Shown: positions 20,393-30,717 of the stretch, piece by piece
Layout of the letters: the number at the start of each line of letters is the position of its first letter
Position numbering within the stretch: the first letter of the stretch is position 1
Source of the DNA: JAGNDO01 sp963704975
GTDB lineage: Bacteria > Chloroflexota > Anaerolineae > Caldilineales > Caldilineaceae
Assembly: GCA_963704975.1 (NCBI GenBank)
Contig: CAVPIK010000038.1
Span: 62,001 to 126,000 of the forward strand
Direction: 5' to 3'
Length of the DNA: 64,000 nt
Made by a program: the position numbers and the translations under genes
Notes under the pieces: model-generated
Databases searched by the model: none
What the model was told of the DNA's origin: nothing
The model's input: the letters and a program-made list of their open reading frames with translations, nothing else

Positions 20393-20799
20393 AAAGACGA
20401 ATCTGCGGGATTCAACCCCCGCCCCAGAATTCTCGCACAAAATCCCATCCTGCCCAACCGGCGGCAGGCGTTGAGCGAACCCCCACACACTATGTCAAAT
20501 AAAACCGATTTGCCAACCCTGCAAATTTGAGTATGATTAGCCCCACTCGCCACATCACCAAGGTCTGTTCAAAATGTGGCCGCTCTCATCGCACCAGCCT
20601 TCGCATCACCGTCACCTCTCTGGCTGCATTCCTGCCGATTCACCGGCAGTGTCGGAAAACCGTTTGTGCCTTTGTTGAGTACCAAGCGTGCCGTCCTGTC
20701 CACCGGCGCGTAGATTGTCCACCATGCTAGATGCCCTCTGCTGTAAAAGACACCGCAAAACCGATATTTGACTGATTCTACTCTGAAAGGGAGAAGGAA
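20393..20799. other. Gene-free divergent spacer and long leader
   Basis: No gene is supported. It separates the divergent amylase and metzincin-like genes. If the promoter at 20510-20537 is used, the metzincin gene has a leader of about 255 bases with a small hairpin (tgccgattcaccggca, about 20634-20649). AAAGGGAGAAGGAA just before the ATG at 20800 is the ribosome binding site. Confidence 0.5.
20510..20537 (+). promoter_or_regulatory. Candidate sigma70 promoter
   Basis: TTGCCA (20510-20515), a 16-base spacer and TATGAT (20532-20537). Both hexamers match consensus at five of six positions. It points toward the metzincin-like gene, 260 bases downstream. Confidence 0.4.
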
Positions 20800-23700
20800 A
20801 TGAAGAGATTGCATGCTCGTCACCTGGTGATCGGCCTAGTGCTGTTGGCTATGATTGCCGTGGGCTTTGGGCCAGGGTTGGTCCTTGGGGCGCCCGTCCG
20901 GGTTGCGCCCCAGGCCCCGGCTCAGTCCTTAGTCTTGAATCCAATCCAAGATACCTATGTCGATGAAGGTGATCCGTCAGCGGTTCACCCCTCCGATACG
21001 ACCCTCTTTTTGGGCAGATACACGACGGCCAAGACGGGGATGCGGATTGGTGGACCCTGCTCCAATTTGATCTGGCAAAGCTGCCCACGGACGCCCAGAT
21101 CTCCGCGGCCACGCTTTCCCTTTTCCAGATCGAGGCTTCCGGGCCGGAGAAGTTTCCCGTGTCGCCAGATGTGGCCATGGACTCGTGGGACGAAAACAAG
21201 GTGGACTGGCCAAATCGTCCACCGGTGCAGGCTGTCGATCCCCAGGTGACCCTTGACCTGACCAGCGGAGAAAAGCAGATCGATGTGACCGGTGCGGTCA
21301 AAGATTGGGCAACAGGGGCGCGCAAGAACTACGGCTTTGTGCTGCATGGGGACGCCCGCACCCTGGGCCTGCGCATGTTTGGGGCCATGAACAACAACCT
21401 TCCGCCAACCCTGACCATCGAGTACACGGTCCCTGGCGGCGATTGCCAGGTGCTGCAAAGCCCCACCCAGATCCCGTCCCCGGCGCTGATCAACTTTGAC
21501 AATTTGACCAACGGTGCCATCATCGCCGACAGCTATCGCACCAGCCAAGGGGTGCGCTTCGAGGACAGCCCCACCAACAAGGCCATCATCTATGGCAACG
21601 AACCGAGCGAAGCACAATCGGCCCCCAACGTGGCCAGCAACAGCGCTGTCTTCCCCAGCACCAGCAACAATGTGCCCATGATCATTGATTTCGACAGCCC
21701 CAAGACCCATGTGGGCATGTATTTGGGCAATGGCGAAACCCAGTTGCCCACGGCGCTCATGATCGCCTATGATGCGGCGGGCAACATTTTGTGCCGAGGT
21801 ACCCTGAACCAGGTGCCGGAATTCCACACGGCCTTTCTGGGCATCAACGATCCGGCGGGCCGCATCCGCCGCGTGATTGTGGACTATGGCAACACCGCGC
21901 TAAGCGAATCGATTGACGACCTCTACTTCGCCCCCGCGGCCACATCACCGACCAACACGCCTACCCCGGTGCCGCCGACGGCCACGCCTACCCCGGTGCC
22001 CCCCACCAACACCAACACGCCAGTTCCCCCGACCAATACCAACACGCCGATCCCTCCGACGGCCACGAATACACCGGTGCCGCCCACCCCCACCCGTACG
22101 CCGCTGCCCACGTGGACCCCCGTGCCCACCCAGATCCCCACGGTGGGGCCAACACCCACACCGACACCCCAGTTGGCGGTGTTCGCCTATTTACCGCCCC
22201 AGACGATTTTCGAGCCCCTCCTCTTCCAGGGGGACGTCTCCATCCACGGCATCGAGATCACCCAGGGGATCCAATGTTTTGACACGACCAAGGGGCTAGG
22301 TGGCTGTGGGAACAATTCTCTGCCCGTGGTGGTGAAGAAGGACACCACGGCCCGCATCTATCTGCGCTATAGCGGCGTGTTCGCCAACATGGCCAATGTG
22401 CCCGTGCGGCTGCACATCATTGCCAACGGGGTGGAGTATACGGCCAACGCATCGGGCCGAGCCTGGCCCATCCTGGATCAGGGGCGGGATGACAGCGCCA
22501 ATGTTTACTTCAACGTCAACTTCACCAACAACATGAACGTGCAGTTCTGGGCCGAGGTGGACCCCAACAACACCATCTCCGAGAGCAACGAGGGCAACAA
22601 CCGCTTCCCGGCCAGCGGCACCTTCAACCTCAACTTCCAGCGCCGGGACACGTTGAAGATCGTGGGCCAGCGCACCCGTTATCATCCATCGGGCTACAGC
22701 GGCGGAGAATATGCCGGGGGCTGGGCGGTCAACGGCGGTGCGGCAGATTGGTTCGAGCAGATCCTGCCCATCCGCAACAACGGCATCGACTATGGGGTGG
22801 CCAGCGGCTATCTGGATGTGACCACTTCCTTGGGATCCGGGGCGGGTCAACATGACCTGATCCAGCGGCTCAACAATACATGGATCCTCCAAAACGCCCT
22901 GAGCTTTTTCTTTGGCTCCACCTTCCTGGGCGCGGACCATGTCTATGGCTGGGTGGACAACGACGGATACAGCGGCGGCCATGCGGACATGCCGGTCTAT
23001 CCCCATGCTGGCGGGTTGGGCGTCGTGGGCATCGGCACAGACCGGCCCGGCACCAGCACGGACAACCCGGGCGGCGGCGCGCTGATCTTCGGCCACGAGC
23101 TGATCCACGACTACAATGTCCTGCACACCAACACGGCGGATTCGTGCGGATCCTCCGACGGCAACTCCACCTTCCCCTATGGCTCGTCCAGCATCCAGGA
23201 GTTCGGCTTCAACCCCATCACCGGGCGCATCTATGACCCGGCAGACACCCACGATGTGATGAGCTATTGCCCGGCCGGCGGCAGCAAAAACGGCTGGGTC
23301 TCCCCCTTCACCTGGAACACCATGTTCAACCGGCTGGCCCCGTCCATCTCGGCCTATTCTGCCCAGGCCCAAGTCGTGGCCGGCGCGCAGGAGCCGGAAG
23401 CCCCGGAGCTGACCGGGGTGATGCGGGCCACAGGGGCCGCGGAATCCCTGGTGGTCAACGCCACCATCTTCAACCCGGATCACCCGGACTACAATTCGGC
23501 CATGCCCGGCAAACTGGGGGATCTGCACCGGATCGAGAGTGGTGTGGCCTACGCCCTGCCCACGGGTGACTATGCCGTGGAGTTGCGCAATGGCAACACG
23601 GTGCTGGCCAGCCATGCCTTCACCATCACGTTCGAAAGTGAATATGACGGCCACAGTGACGCCCCCACCCACAGTGAGGCCGACGAGCCTCCCTTCCCGT

Positions 23701-24416
23701 CAGAGGCCACAGCGTCTGCCGGGGTGGCCTTGATCGTGCCCTGGGAAGCGGGCACAACCTCCGTGGTTTTGGTTCACGGGGCCACTGTGTTGGACCAGCG
23801 GGCGTTGAGCGCCAATGCGCCCACGGTCGCCTTCACCAGCCCGGCGGTCACCACCACCTGGCCCAGCGGCACCACCCAAACCCTGACCTGGACCGGCGCG
23901 GATCTGGATTCGGACACCCTGAGTTTCTCGGTTTTCTATAGCGGGAATGGGGGCCTGGACTGGACCCTGATTCGCACGGGGATGAGCACGCCCAGCCTGC
24001 CGGTTGAGGTGGATGCCCTGGCCGGGACCCCGGATGCCCGTTTCCGGGTGGTGGCCACGGACGGCATCAACACCGCCTGGGCCGAGACGCTCTGGCCCAT
24101 CACCATCCCCAACAAAGCGCCCGTGGCCCTGATCATGGACCCGGTGGACGGCACAGTGGTGTCAGAAGGTAGCTTGGTGGTCTTGCTGGGTGCGGCGTCG
24201 GATCTAGAGGATGGGCGACTGCCCGACGAGGTGATGCACTGGGTGGATGACCGCCAGGGCAGCCTGGGCGTGGGCCCGTCCGTGGCCCTCAACACCCTGC
24301 TCCCCGGCCCCCACGTCATCACCCTGACCGTGAGCGACAAGTTCGGCATCACCGGCTCGGCCACGGTCAACGTGTATGTGGGCTATCGGGTCTTCTTGCC
24401 GGGGGTGCAGAAGTAG
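20800..24416 (+). CDS. Large secreted metzincin-like metalloprotease with DNRLRE, CARDB and Ig-like domains
   Basis: About 1205 residues. A signal peptide (LVIGLVLLAMIAVGFG) is followed by a DNRLRE-type region (NPIQDTYVDEGDPSA, then LTIEYTV). After a one-base shift near 21050 the frame is continuous. A Thr/Pro linker (NTPTPVPPTATPTPVPP) leads to a CARDB-like segment and a protease region with GHELIHDYNVLH and a downstream Met-turn-like DVMSYC. Spacing matches the metzincin HExxHxxGxxH except that Gly is Asn. Ig-like repeats follow (PTVAFTSPAVTTTWPSG; NKAPVALIMDPVDG). The protein ends YRVFLPGVQK, a tail like that of the small exported protein at 57763. Peptidase activity is inferred. Confidence 0.75.
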
Positions 24417-24422
24417 GGGATT

Positions 24423-24491
24423 GCTGAAGGGGTGAGCGGGTGAAGGGGTGAGCGGGTGATGTTCACCCCTTCACCCGCTCACCCCTTCAGC
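24423..24491. terminator. Bidirectional hairpin of reiterated ggggtgagcgggtga words
   Basis: Left arm gctgaaggggtgagcgggtg and onward pairs with tcaccccttcacccgctcac and onward over about 29 bp, loop about 11. It lies between convergent genes and overlaps the stop of the methyltransferase. Confidence 0.85.
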
Positions 24492-25268
24492 TTAACACCA
24501 CCGTCACCCCCCGGCAGCCGGGTTGAAAACCGTGATCCGGGAAGTCGTCCAGGGTCATGTCGTGGACGGCCGAGGAGGTGTCCAGCCGCCGGCCTGGGCC
24601 AGACAGCGGTGCAGGTCGGCGGGGGCGAAGGTGAGCAGATCATATTCTTCACGCAGCAGGGGCGGGGCATCGGGCACGCCCCTGCTGTGCATTTCCAGGG
24701 CGATGCGCTCCCGGCGCAGCACGGGATCTCGCCACAGGCTGGTGTATTTCACCGTGACGGTCCCCTCGCCAACAGCCACCGGTTCGCTCTCGAAAAGCGC
24801 TTCCGGCTTGTCTTGGCGGCGGGGCAGATCCAGCACGGTGATGCCCAAAAGATAGATGCCGCCGGGGCGCAGGTGGGCGTGGACCGACCGCAGGTGGCGG
24901 ATCACGTCGGCGTCCGTGGGCAGGTGGCCCACGGACGCGTCCAGGTTGATGGCGGCGTCAAAGGGGAGGAAAGTTGGCGAGGCAGAGAAAGCCAGTTCCC
25001 GCATGTCCCCCTGGGTGATCTGGGCATCGAAGGGGGACAGACTCTGTCGGGCATAGCGGCACATGGCCGGGTTGCGGTCATTGCCCGCCACCCGCCATCC
25101 CCGCTCGGCAAAGGGCAGCAGCCAATTGCCCGGCCCGCACGCCGGGTCCAGGAGGCTGCGGGGCGGCTCGTCCAAATAGCGCCCCAGCCACCCTCGCACC
25201 CCGTCCCACATCTCCGGGTCCGGGGCAAAAAGGGCGGCGTAGAGTTCGGGATAGTCGTAGAGGGACAT
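24487..25268 (-). CDS. SAM-dependent methyltransferase
   Basis: About 260 residues. Motif I is SLLDPACGPGNWLLPFAE, then VAGNDRNPAMCRYARQSL, TQGDMRELAF and LRPGGIYLLGITVLDL. It starts MSLYDYPELYAALF, a common opening of small-molecule methyltransferases. A one-base shift near 24570 changes the last part, which otherwise reads LDDFPDHGFQPGCRGVTVVLS to a TGA at 24487. Substrate unknown. Confidence 0.8.
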
Positions 25269-25308
25269 GGGGTTTTTGATTGTTGATTTTGGATTGAGGG
25301 GAGATTGG

Positions 25309-25372
25309 GCGATTGAGCGATTGGGAGATTGGCGGATGACACCAATCTCCCAATCTCTCAATCGCCAATCGC
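25309..25372. repeat. Inverted repeat of gcgattgggagattgg words
   Basis: gcgattgagcgattgggaga (25309-25328) is mirrored by tctcccaatctctcaatcgc (25346-25365), then caatcgc, up to the stop codon of the aminopeptidase. It is preceded by reiterated gattttggattg. Confidence 0.8.
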
Positions 25373-26476
25373 TCACACAACAAACACACCATTCTCATAA
25401 AACAACTCCCCATCCACATGGATCTGCCCGCCGTCCCGCATGTCGCAGATCATGTCCCAGTGGACGGCGGAGTTGTTTTTGCTGCCGGTTTCGGGGTAGC
25501 CGGCCCCCACGGCCATGTGGATGGTGCCGCCGATCTTTTCGTCAAACAGGATGGACTTGGTGAAGCGTTGGATGCCCATGTTGGTGCCGACGGCGAACTC
25601 GCCCAGATAGCGGGAACCGGCGTCCGTGTCCAGGACGCTGATCATGAATTCCTCATTCTTGGTGGCCGTGGCGTCCACCACCTTGCCGTCCTTGAAGCGC
25701 AGCTCCACGCCGTCCACCTCCCGGCCCATGTAGATGGCCGGATAGGTGAAGCGCACCCAGCCGTTGACCGAGTCCTCCACCGGGCCGGTGAAGATCTCGC
25801 CGCTGGGCATGTTGCGGTGGCCGTCGGAGTTGATGAAGGTGCGCCCGTCGATGGAAAGGCTCAGGTCCGCGTTGGGGCCGGTGACCTTCACCTCCCGCTT
25901 GCCCGCCAGCCAGTCCACCATGCGCTGCTGCATGGCGTGAATCTTGCCCCACTCGGCCACGGGATCTTCCTTGTCCACAAAACAGGCCCCGTAGACAAAG
26001 TCCTCGTACTCGCTCAGGGACATATCCGCCTCTTGGGCCAGGGCCTGGGTGGGATAGATCAGGCCGACCCAGCGCATCTCCCCCGCCGCGGCTCGCTCCA
26101 TCCGGGTGCGCATGATGGGCTGCATCCCCTCTCGGAAGGAGCGCTGACGGCTGTTGTCCACGCTGGCCAGGGCCCGGGTGTTGCTGGGGGCGACGACCCG
26201 GATATAGCAGTCATAGCTCTCGGTCATCAAGGCCAGGGGCGGGGCCACGTGGCGGATCTGCTCCTCGCTGCCCTCCCGCAGCAGGGTCTCCATAAAGCTC
26301 TCCTCGGTCCACACGGGGAAGGGATGGCCGCCCGCCCGGATCACCGAGCGGTAGACTTCGTCCAACAAGGGCAGACCGGCGCTGCCGCCCAGCACCATCA
26401 CCTTGTCGCCAGGCTTGACGGTGACGCAATAGTTGACCAAAAGCTCGGCCAAACGGGGAATACGGGGATCGGTCAT
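25373..26476 (-). CDS. M29 family aminopeptidase
   Basis: A complete 367-residue metallo-aminopeptidase of the AmpS/aminopeptidase T family, probably cytoplasmic. Family landmarks are NYCVTVKPGDKVMVLG near the N-terminus and the C-terminal metal-site segments MPSGEIFTGPVEDSVNG, SRYLGEFAVGTN, IGGTIHMAVGAGYPETG and NSAVHWDMICDMRDGG. It removes N-terminal residues from peptides using two divalent metals. No frame breaks. ATG 26476. Confidence 0.92.
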   Translation of the reverse strand: MTDPRIPRLAELLVNYCVTVKPGDKVMVLGGSAGLPLLDEVYRSVIRAGGHPFPVWTEESFMETLLREGSEEQIRHVAPPLALMTESYDCYIRVVAPSNTRALASVDNSRQRSFREGMQPIMRTRMERAAAGEMRWVGLIYPTQALAQEADMSLSEYEDFVYGACFVDKEDPVAEWGKIHAMQQRMVDWLAGKREVKVTGPNADLSLSIDGRTFINSDGHRNMPSGEIFTGPVEDSVNGWVRFTYPAIYMGREVDGVELRFKDGKVVDATATKNEEFMISVLDTDAGSRYLGEFAVGTNMGIQRFTKSILFDEKIGGTIHMAVGAGYPETGSKNNSAVHWDMICDMRDGGQIHVDGELFYENGVFVV

Positions 26477-26513
26477 GGGGTGGGTCCTTTCTGGGGTAGA
26501 ATGTTTGTTGAAA

Positions 26514-26579
26514 AATGAGTAAGGAGTAATGAGTAATTGGGGTACGTGTACCCCATTTACTCATTACTCCTTACTCATT
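26514..26579. repeat. Inverted repeat of gagtaaggagtaat words
   Basis: aatgagtaaggagtaatgag (from 26514) pairs with ctcattactccttactcatt (to 26579); the centre is ggggtacgtgtacccc, itself palindromic. It probably terminates the upstream COG2403 gene before the aminopeptidase. Confidence 0.85.
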
Positions 26580-26589
26580 CTACTTCTTC

Positions 26590-27918
26590 CTACTTCTTCG
26601 CATCGAGCGCAAATGTGGCCAAAATCTCCTCCAGCCCCGGCACGCCGATGACTTGGAGTTCGTAGCTCACCCGGTCCGTGGGGTGGGTGATGTTGACGAC
26701 TTTGCGCAGGTCGAAGGGGGTGGCGATCAGGACCAGGTCGCACGGGGTGTCGTTGATGGTCTGTTCCAGGTCGGCGATCTGCTGGTCGCTGTAGCCCATG
26801 GCCGGGAGCAGGATGCCCGTGTCCGGGTATTTGGCGAAGGTGTCGGCGATGGTGCCCACGGCATAGGGCCGGGGATCCACCAACTCGGCGGCGCCCAACT
26901 TGTCCGCGGCCACCACGCCCGCCCCATAGGTCATGCCGCCGTGGGTGAGGGTGGGGCCGTCCTCGATCACCAGCACCCGCTTGCCCCGAATGGCGGCGGG
27001 GTCTTCCACAAAGACCGGGCTGGCCGCTTCCACCATGATGGCCTCCGGGTTGACCTTGCGCACGTTGGCCCGCACGGTCTGGATCTGCTCGAAGCTGGCC
27101 CGGTCCACCTTGTTGATCACCACCACGTCGGCCATGCGCAGGTTGATCTCGCTGGGATAGTAGGCCAACTCATGGCCCGCCCGCAGGGGGTCCACCAGCA
27201 CGATCATCAGGTCCGGGCGGAAGAAGGGCATGTCGTTGTTGCCGCCGTCCCACAGCACCACGTCCGCCTCGGCCTCCGCCGCGGCCAGGATGCCCGCATA
27301 GTCCACCCCGGCGAAGACCAGGTTGCCGATGTCCAGATGGGATTCGTACTCTTCCCGCTCTTCGATGGTGCAGTTGTGCCGGGCCAGGTCGTCATAGGTG
27401 GCGAAGCGCTGCACGGCCTGGGCGGCCAGGTTGCCATAGGGCATGGGATGGCGCACGATGGCCGTGGTCAGCCCCATCTTCTTCAATTGCTGGGAGACAT
27501 AGCGGGTGGTCTGGGATTTCCCCGCGCCCGTGCGCACGGCGCAGACCGCCACCACGGGCTTGCGGGCGGTGATCATGGTCTGCTCCGGGCTGAGGAGGAC
27601 GAAGCTGGCCCCCGCGGCCATCACCCGGGCGGCCTGGCGCATGACATATTCCAGGCTGATGTCGCTGTAGGCGAAGACCACCTGTTCCACCTTGTGCTGA
27701 TGGATCAGGGCTTCCAACTCCTCTTCCGGGTGGATCAGGATGCCGTCGGGATAGAGGGGACCGGCCAGTTCGGGGGGATAGCGGCGGTCATCGATGAAGG
27801 GGATCTGGGTGGCGGTAAAGGCCACCACCTCAACTTGGGGATTGTCTCGGTAAAAAACGTTGAAGTTGTGAAAGTCGCGCCCTGCGGCGCCCATGATGAG
27901 AAGTCTGGTTCGCGTCAT
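26590..27918 (-). CDS. COG2403-type P-loop GTPase (cyclic 2,3-diphosphoglycerate synthetase-like)
   Basis: A complete 442-residue protein. The N-terminal Rossmann-like part starts RLLIMGAAGRDFHNFNVFYR. A P-loop follows (AVCAVRTGAGKSQTTRYVS), then VLWDGGNNDMPFFRPDL and VVVINKVD, a G4-like motif. The late segment VEDGPTLTHGGMTYGAG is characteristic of COG2403. Some relatives are annotated as cyclic 2,3-diphosphoglycerate synthetase, but the function in mesophilic bacteria is unproven. It lies upstream of the M29 gene on the same strand, separated by a hairpin. Confidence 0.8.
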   Translation of the reverse strand: MTRTRLLIMGAAGRDFHNFNVFYRDNPQVEVVAFTATQIPFIDDRRYPPELAGPLYPDGILIHPEEELEALIHQHKVEQVVFAYSDISLEYVMRQAARVMAAGASFVLLSPEQTMITARKPVVAVCAVRTGAGKSQTTRYVSQQLKKMGLTTAIVRHPMPYGNLAAQAVQRFATYDDLARHNCTIEEREEYESHLDIGNLVFAGVDYAGILAAAEAEADVVLWDGGNNDMPFFRPDLMIVLVDPLRAGHELAYYPSEINLRMADVVVINKVDRASFEQIQTVRANVRKVNPEAIMVEAASPVFVEDPAAIRGKRVLVIEDGPTLTHGGMTYGAGVVAADKLGAAELVDPRPYAVGTIADTFAKYPDTGILLPAMGYSDQQIADLEQTINDTPCDLVLIATPFDLRKVVNITHPTDRVSYELQVIGVPGLEEILATFALDAKK

Positions 27919-28050
27919 TGCGAATCTCCTATGTGGGTGGAAGAGAAATGAGTGTTGAGATGTGAGATAGAGGAGGCGAGGAAGCCAAATCCCCAATCCT
28001 ACTTTTATTATAGCAGATTTTTGCGTTGTCTCCCCAACCCTGTAAGCAAC

Positions 28051-28080
28051 TTGACAGTGCTATCTCCTTAAGTTTAAGGT
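28051..28080 (+). promoter_or_regulatory. Candidate promoter for the DUF937-like gene
   Basis: A perfect TTGACA (28051-28056), an 18-base spacer and TAAGGT (28075-28080). TATAAC at 28080-28085 overlaps but would give a 23-base spacer. The region 27919-28166 holds no gene and is locally AT-rich. Confidence 0.4.
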
Positions 28081-28166
28081 ATAACTGTAAGGTCTGATTC
28101 ATCAACACCCTGGCACGCATTCTGCGAACAACCAGGATTAAATTTCCAAAGGGAGAATATAACATT

Positions 28167-28826
28167 ATGGGTATGAATGATCTGTTGGGCGCATTGTTGG
28201 GCGGCAGCCAAGGCGGAGCGGGCGATGCTGACGGCCAGGACGATAACCCCATGAACGACATGGTGGGCGATCTGCTGGGCAGCGTTTTGGGCGGCGGCGG
28301 CCAGGCAAGCGGTGCAGCCGGGCTGTTGGGCGGTCTGCTCGGCGGCGGCGGTTCCCAGGGCGGATTGGGCGGTCTGTTGGGCGGCCTATTGGGCGGTGGT
28401 TCCCAAGGCGGTGCCGGTGAAATGAATCCGCTGATGGCCCCCCTGGCCAACATGCTGGCCGACAAACTGGGCCTTTCCCCCCAGATGGCCCAGATGGTCA
28501 TGGGCTTTGTCTTGGGCAAGATGGCCAACAACCCGGATCCCAGCCAGGCCAGCACCCGTGGCGTAGCCTCCCAGAGCGGCGGCTTGAATCTGGACAACCT
28601 CCTGGAGCAGATGAACCAGGGCGGCGTGGACAAGAACTTCGTCCAATCCCAGGGGCTGGACAAGGAACTGGCCGAGCAGACCGGCATGGACCGGGAGCAG
28701 GCCGCCCAAAGCCTGGAGCAGGTCCTGAACATCTTCGGCGGCCAGATGGCCAAGAAGGCTGGCACCGCCACCCCCGCCGCCCCCAAGGCGAGCGGCATGG
28801 AAAATTTGCTGGACCAGTGGAAGTAA
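28167..28826 (+). CDS. Gly-rich DUF937-like protein
   Basis: A 219-residue soluble protein. The N-terminal half is low-complexity with repeated GLLGGLLGGGG and SQGG. The C-terminal half is helical (LANMLADKLGLSPQMAQMV, then LDKELAEQTGMDREQAAQSL), as in DUF937/YidB-like proteins, and ends ENLLDQWK. Function unknown. AAAGGGAGAA precedes the ATG by about 10 bases. It is followed at once by a strong terminator, so it is a single-gene transcript. Confidence 0.72.
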   Translation: MGMNDLLGALLGGSQGGAGDADGQDDNPMNDMVGDLLGSVLGGGGQASGAAGLLGGLLGGGGSQGGLGGLLGGLLGGGSQGGAGEMNPLMAPLANMLADKLGLSPQMAQMVMGFVLGKMANNPDPSQASTRGVASQSGGLNLDNLLEQMNQGGVDKNFVQSQGLDKELAEQTGMDREQAAQSLEQVLNIFGGQMAKKAGTATPAAPKASGMENLLDQWK

Positions 28827-28834
28827 GACCATCC

Positions 28835-28878
28835 CACCATCCTGGAAGCTGACAGCTTCCAGGATGGTGTTTTTTATT
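28835..28878 (+). terminator. Terminator after the DUF937-like gene
   Basis: caccatcctggaagctg pairs with cagcttccaggatggtg, followed directly by ttttttatt. Confidence 0.93.
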
Positions 28879-28900
28879 CCCAACATAAACGGAGCAACCA

Positions 28901-29014
28901 AGCCACCCCCTCCCAGCCTCCCCCAGTTTGGGGGAGGAGCCGGATCGCCGCAGACGAAAGTCCGGTAAACCTGATCTGTCCCCTCCCCAATCTGGGGAGG
29001 GCTAGGGTGGGGTT
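28901..29014. repeat. CCTCCCCCA/TGGGGGAGG element, about 114 bp
   Basis: Begins ccaccccctcccagcctccc, has gtttgggggaggagccggatcg, a middle gacgaaagtccggtaaacct, and ends with ctccccaatctggggaggg and tagggtgggg. It is the inverted counterpart of the copy at 18151-18279, sharing even the middle. Confidence 0.88.
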
Positions 29015-29043
29015 AGTGGGTTCACCAAAAACGGAGAAACCTT

Positions 29044-30571
29044 ATGGCCAGCCAAGGACGAGAACTGCCCGAACGGGATGTGATCGCCAATGTCATGAAG
29101 TCTGTGGTCCAAATTGTGGCCCTGAAGAAGGGGCTGTTGGGCAACATGTCCTCTTTGTGGACTGGGTCCGGCACCATCGTGCATCCCAGCGGCATTATTT
29201 TGACCAATTGCCACGTGGCCAACCCCCGGGCCATGGGCATGTCCTCCCCCGACGCCGATGGGTTGGCCATCGCCATCACCCAGAGCAGCGACGAACCCCC
29301 GGCCATCACCTATTTTGCCGAAATTTTGGTGCAGGTGCCGGAACTGGATATTGCCGTCCTGCGCATCACCACGGAGCTGAACGGCCGGGCCGCCAAAAGC
29401 CTGAAATTGCCCTTTGTCCCCATCGGCGATTCGGATGATCTGGAGTTGGGGGACACCATCTCCATCTTCGGCTATCCGGGCATCGGCGGCGAGACCGTCA
29501 CCTTTACCAGCGGCAGCGTCTCCGGCTTTAGCCACGAAAAGGGCATTTCGGACCGCCGGGCCTGGATCAAGACCGATGCCACCATCGCCGGGGGCAACAG
29601 CGGCGGCACCGCGGTCAACCGGGAGGGCAAGCTCATGGGCATCCCCACCCAGGCCGCGGCCGGTGCCGGGGTCACCCCCGTGGACGCCCGCCCCGTGGTG
29701 GACACCAACCGGGACGGCCGCATCGACCAGCGGGACACGCCCATGGCCATCGGCGGCTTTATCAACGGGCTGCGGCCGGTCAACCTGGCCAAGCCCCTGT
29801 TGACCAAGGCCGGGATGAGCACTCCCGCGGCCAGCAGTCGATCATCCAGCAGCCAGCAGCCGCACGGCCGCCCCGGCCCCGGCCCCTGTGACGCCGGTCA
29901 AGCCCGCGGCCAGCAGCGGTATTACTTTCAAGAACTTCACCTTCAGCGGCCAGGTGACCAAGGACGGGCGGCCCATTGCCCCCGCGGCCATCCTGCCCAG
30001 CGGCGGCAAGCAGATCTTCGCCAGCTTCGACTACGAGGGCATGCGCAACGGCACGGCGTGGAGCCAGGTATGGGCGGCCAATGGCCAGATCATCGTCTCC
30101 AAGGAAGAGAAGTGGAGCGACGGTCCCCGAGGCCGCAAGGTGGTCTTCATCAGCAACAACGCCGGGGTGCCGGACGCCACCTATCGGGTGGTGCTCTCCG
30201 TGCGCAACCAGGTGGTGGCCGAGGGCGAAGTGGTGGTCGGTCGCCGGGTGGACGATTCGGACACGGAGATCAGCGGCTCCGTGGTGGATCAGAAAACAGG
30301 CCGGGGCATCGGTGACGCCCTGATCATCGCCCTCAAGCCGGGGGTCAAGGCCCAGGACTTTGTGCGCAAACAGGACCAGAGCATGGCCTACACCTACGCC
30401 CGCTCCAACGCCCAGGGCGGCTTCACCTTCCCCAAGCAGTTGCCCAAGGGCCAGGCCTACAGCCTGATCATCGTGGCCCGGGGCTATCAGGATTTGGCCG
30501 TGGAAAGCGCCTTGCGCATCAGCGCCAACGCGCCGGAACAGGCCACGTTGAACCCGATTCCGCTCAGTTAA
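29044..30571 (+). CDS. Trypsin-like serine protease with C-terminal beta domains, no signal peptide
   Basis: An S1/HtrA-type protease. The triad is visible as ILTNCHVANP (His), ELDIAVLRI (Asp) and IAGGNSGGTAV (Ser). An EF-hand or dockerin-like loop (DTNRDGRIDQRD) follows the active-site serine. A Ser/Gln/Pro linker comes next, interrupted by a one-base shift near 29865, then a beta domain (FKNFTFSGQVTKDGRPI) and a carboxypeptidase-regulatory-like domain (ISGSVVDQKTGRGIGDAL). No export signal or membrane helix is seen, so it is probably cytoplasmic. It converges on a CHAT protease gene. Confidence 0.83.
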
Positions 30572-30574
30572 AAA

Positions 30575-30711
30575 TGCACAATTGACAATGCACAATGCAC
30601 AATGGGTGCAAAAGAGAGACCCTTGGTTGAGCAAGTACCGCTCAACCAAGGGTCTCTCTTTTGATCATGCACGTCTCTACAAATTGTGCATTGTGCATTG
30701 TCAATTGTGCA
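30575..30711. terminator. Nested double palindrome between the two protease genes
   Basis: The inner terminator-like stem (agagagacccttggttgagc pairing with gctcaaccaagggtctctct, flanked by A and T runs; 30610-30662) is enclosed by a perfect 29-bp outer inverted repeat made of tgcacaat words (30575-30603 with 30683-30711). It would act in both directions for the convergent pair. Confidence 0.92.
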
Positions 30712-30717
30712 TTGCTT

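Noticed and set aside
20538..20799. Riboswitch or structured leader before the metzincin-like gene
   Set aside because: Only a small hairpin is visible and no known riboswitch core can be recognised by eye.
28167..28420. Glycine-rich N-terminus as a tandem repeat artefact
   Set aside because: The frame is unbroken, the repeats are degenerate at DNA level and it has a good ribosome binding site, so it is real protein.
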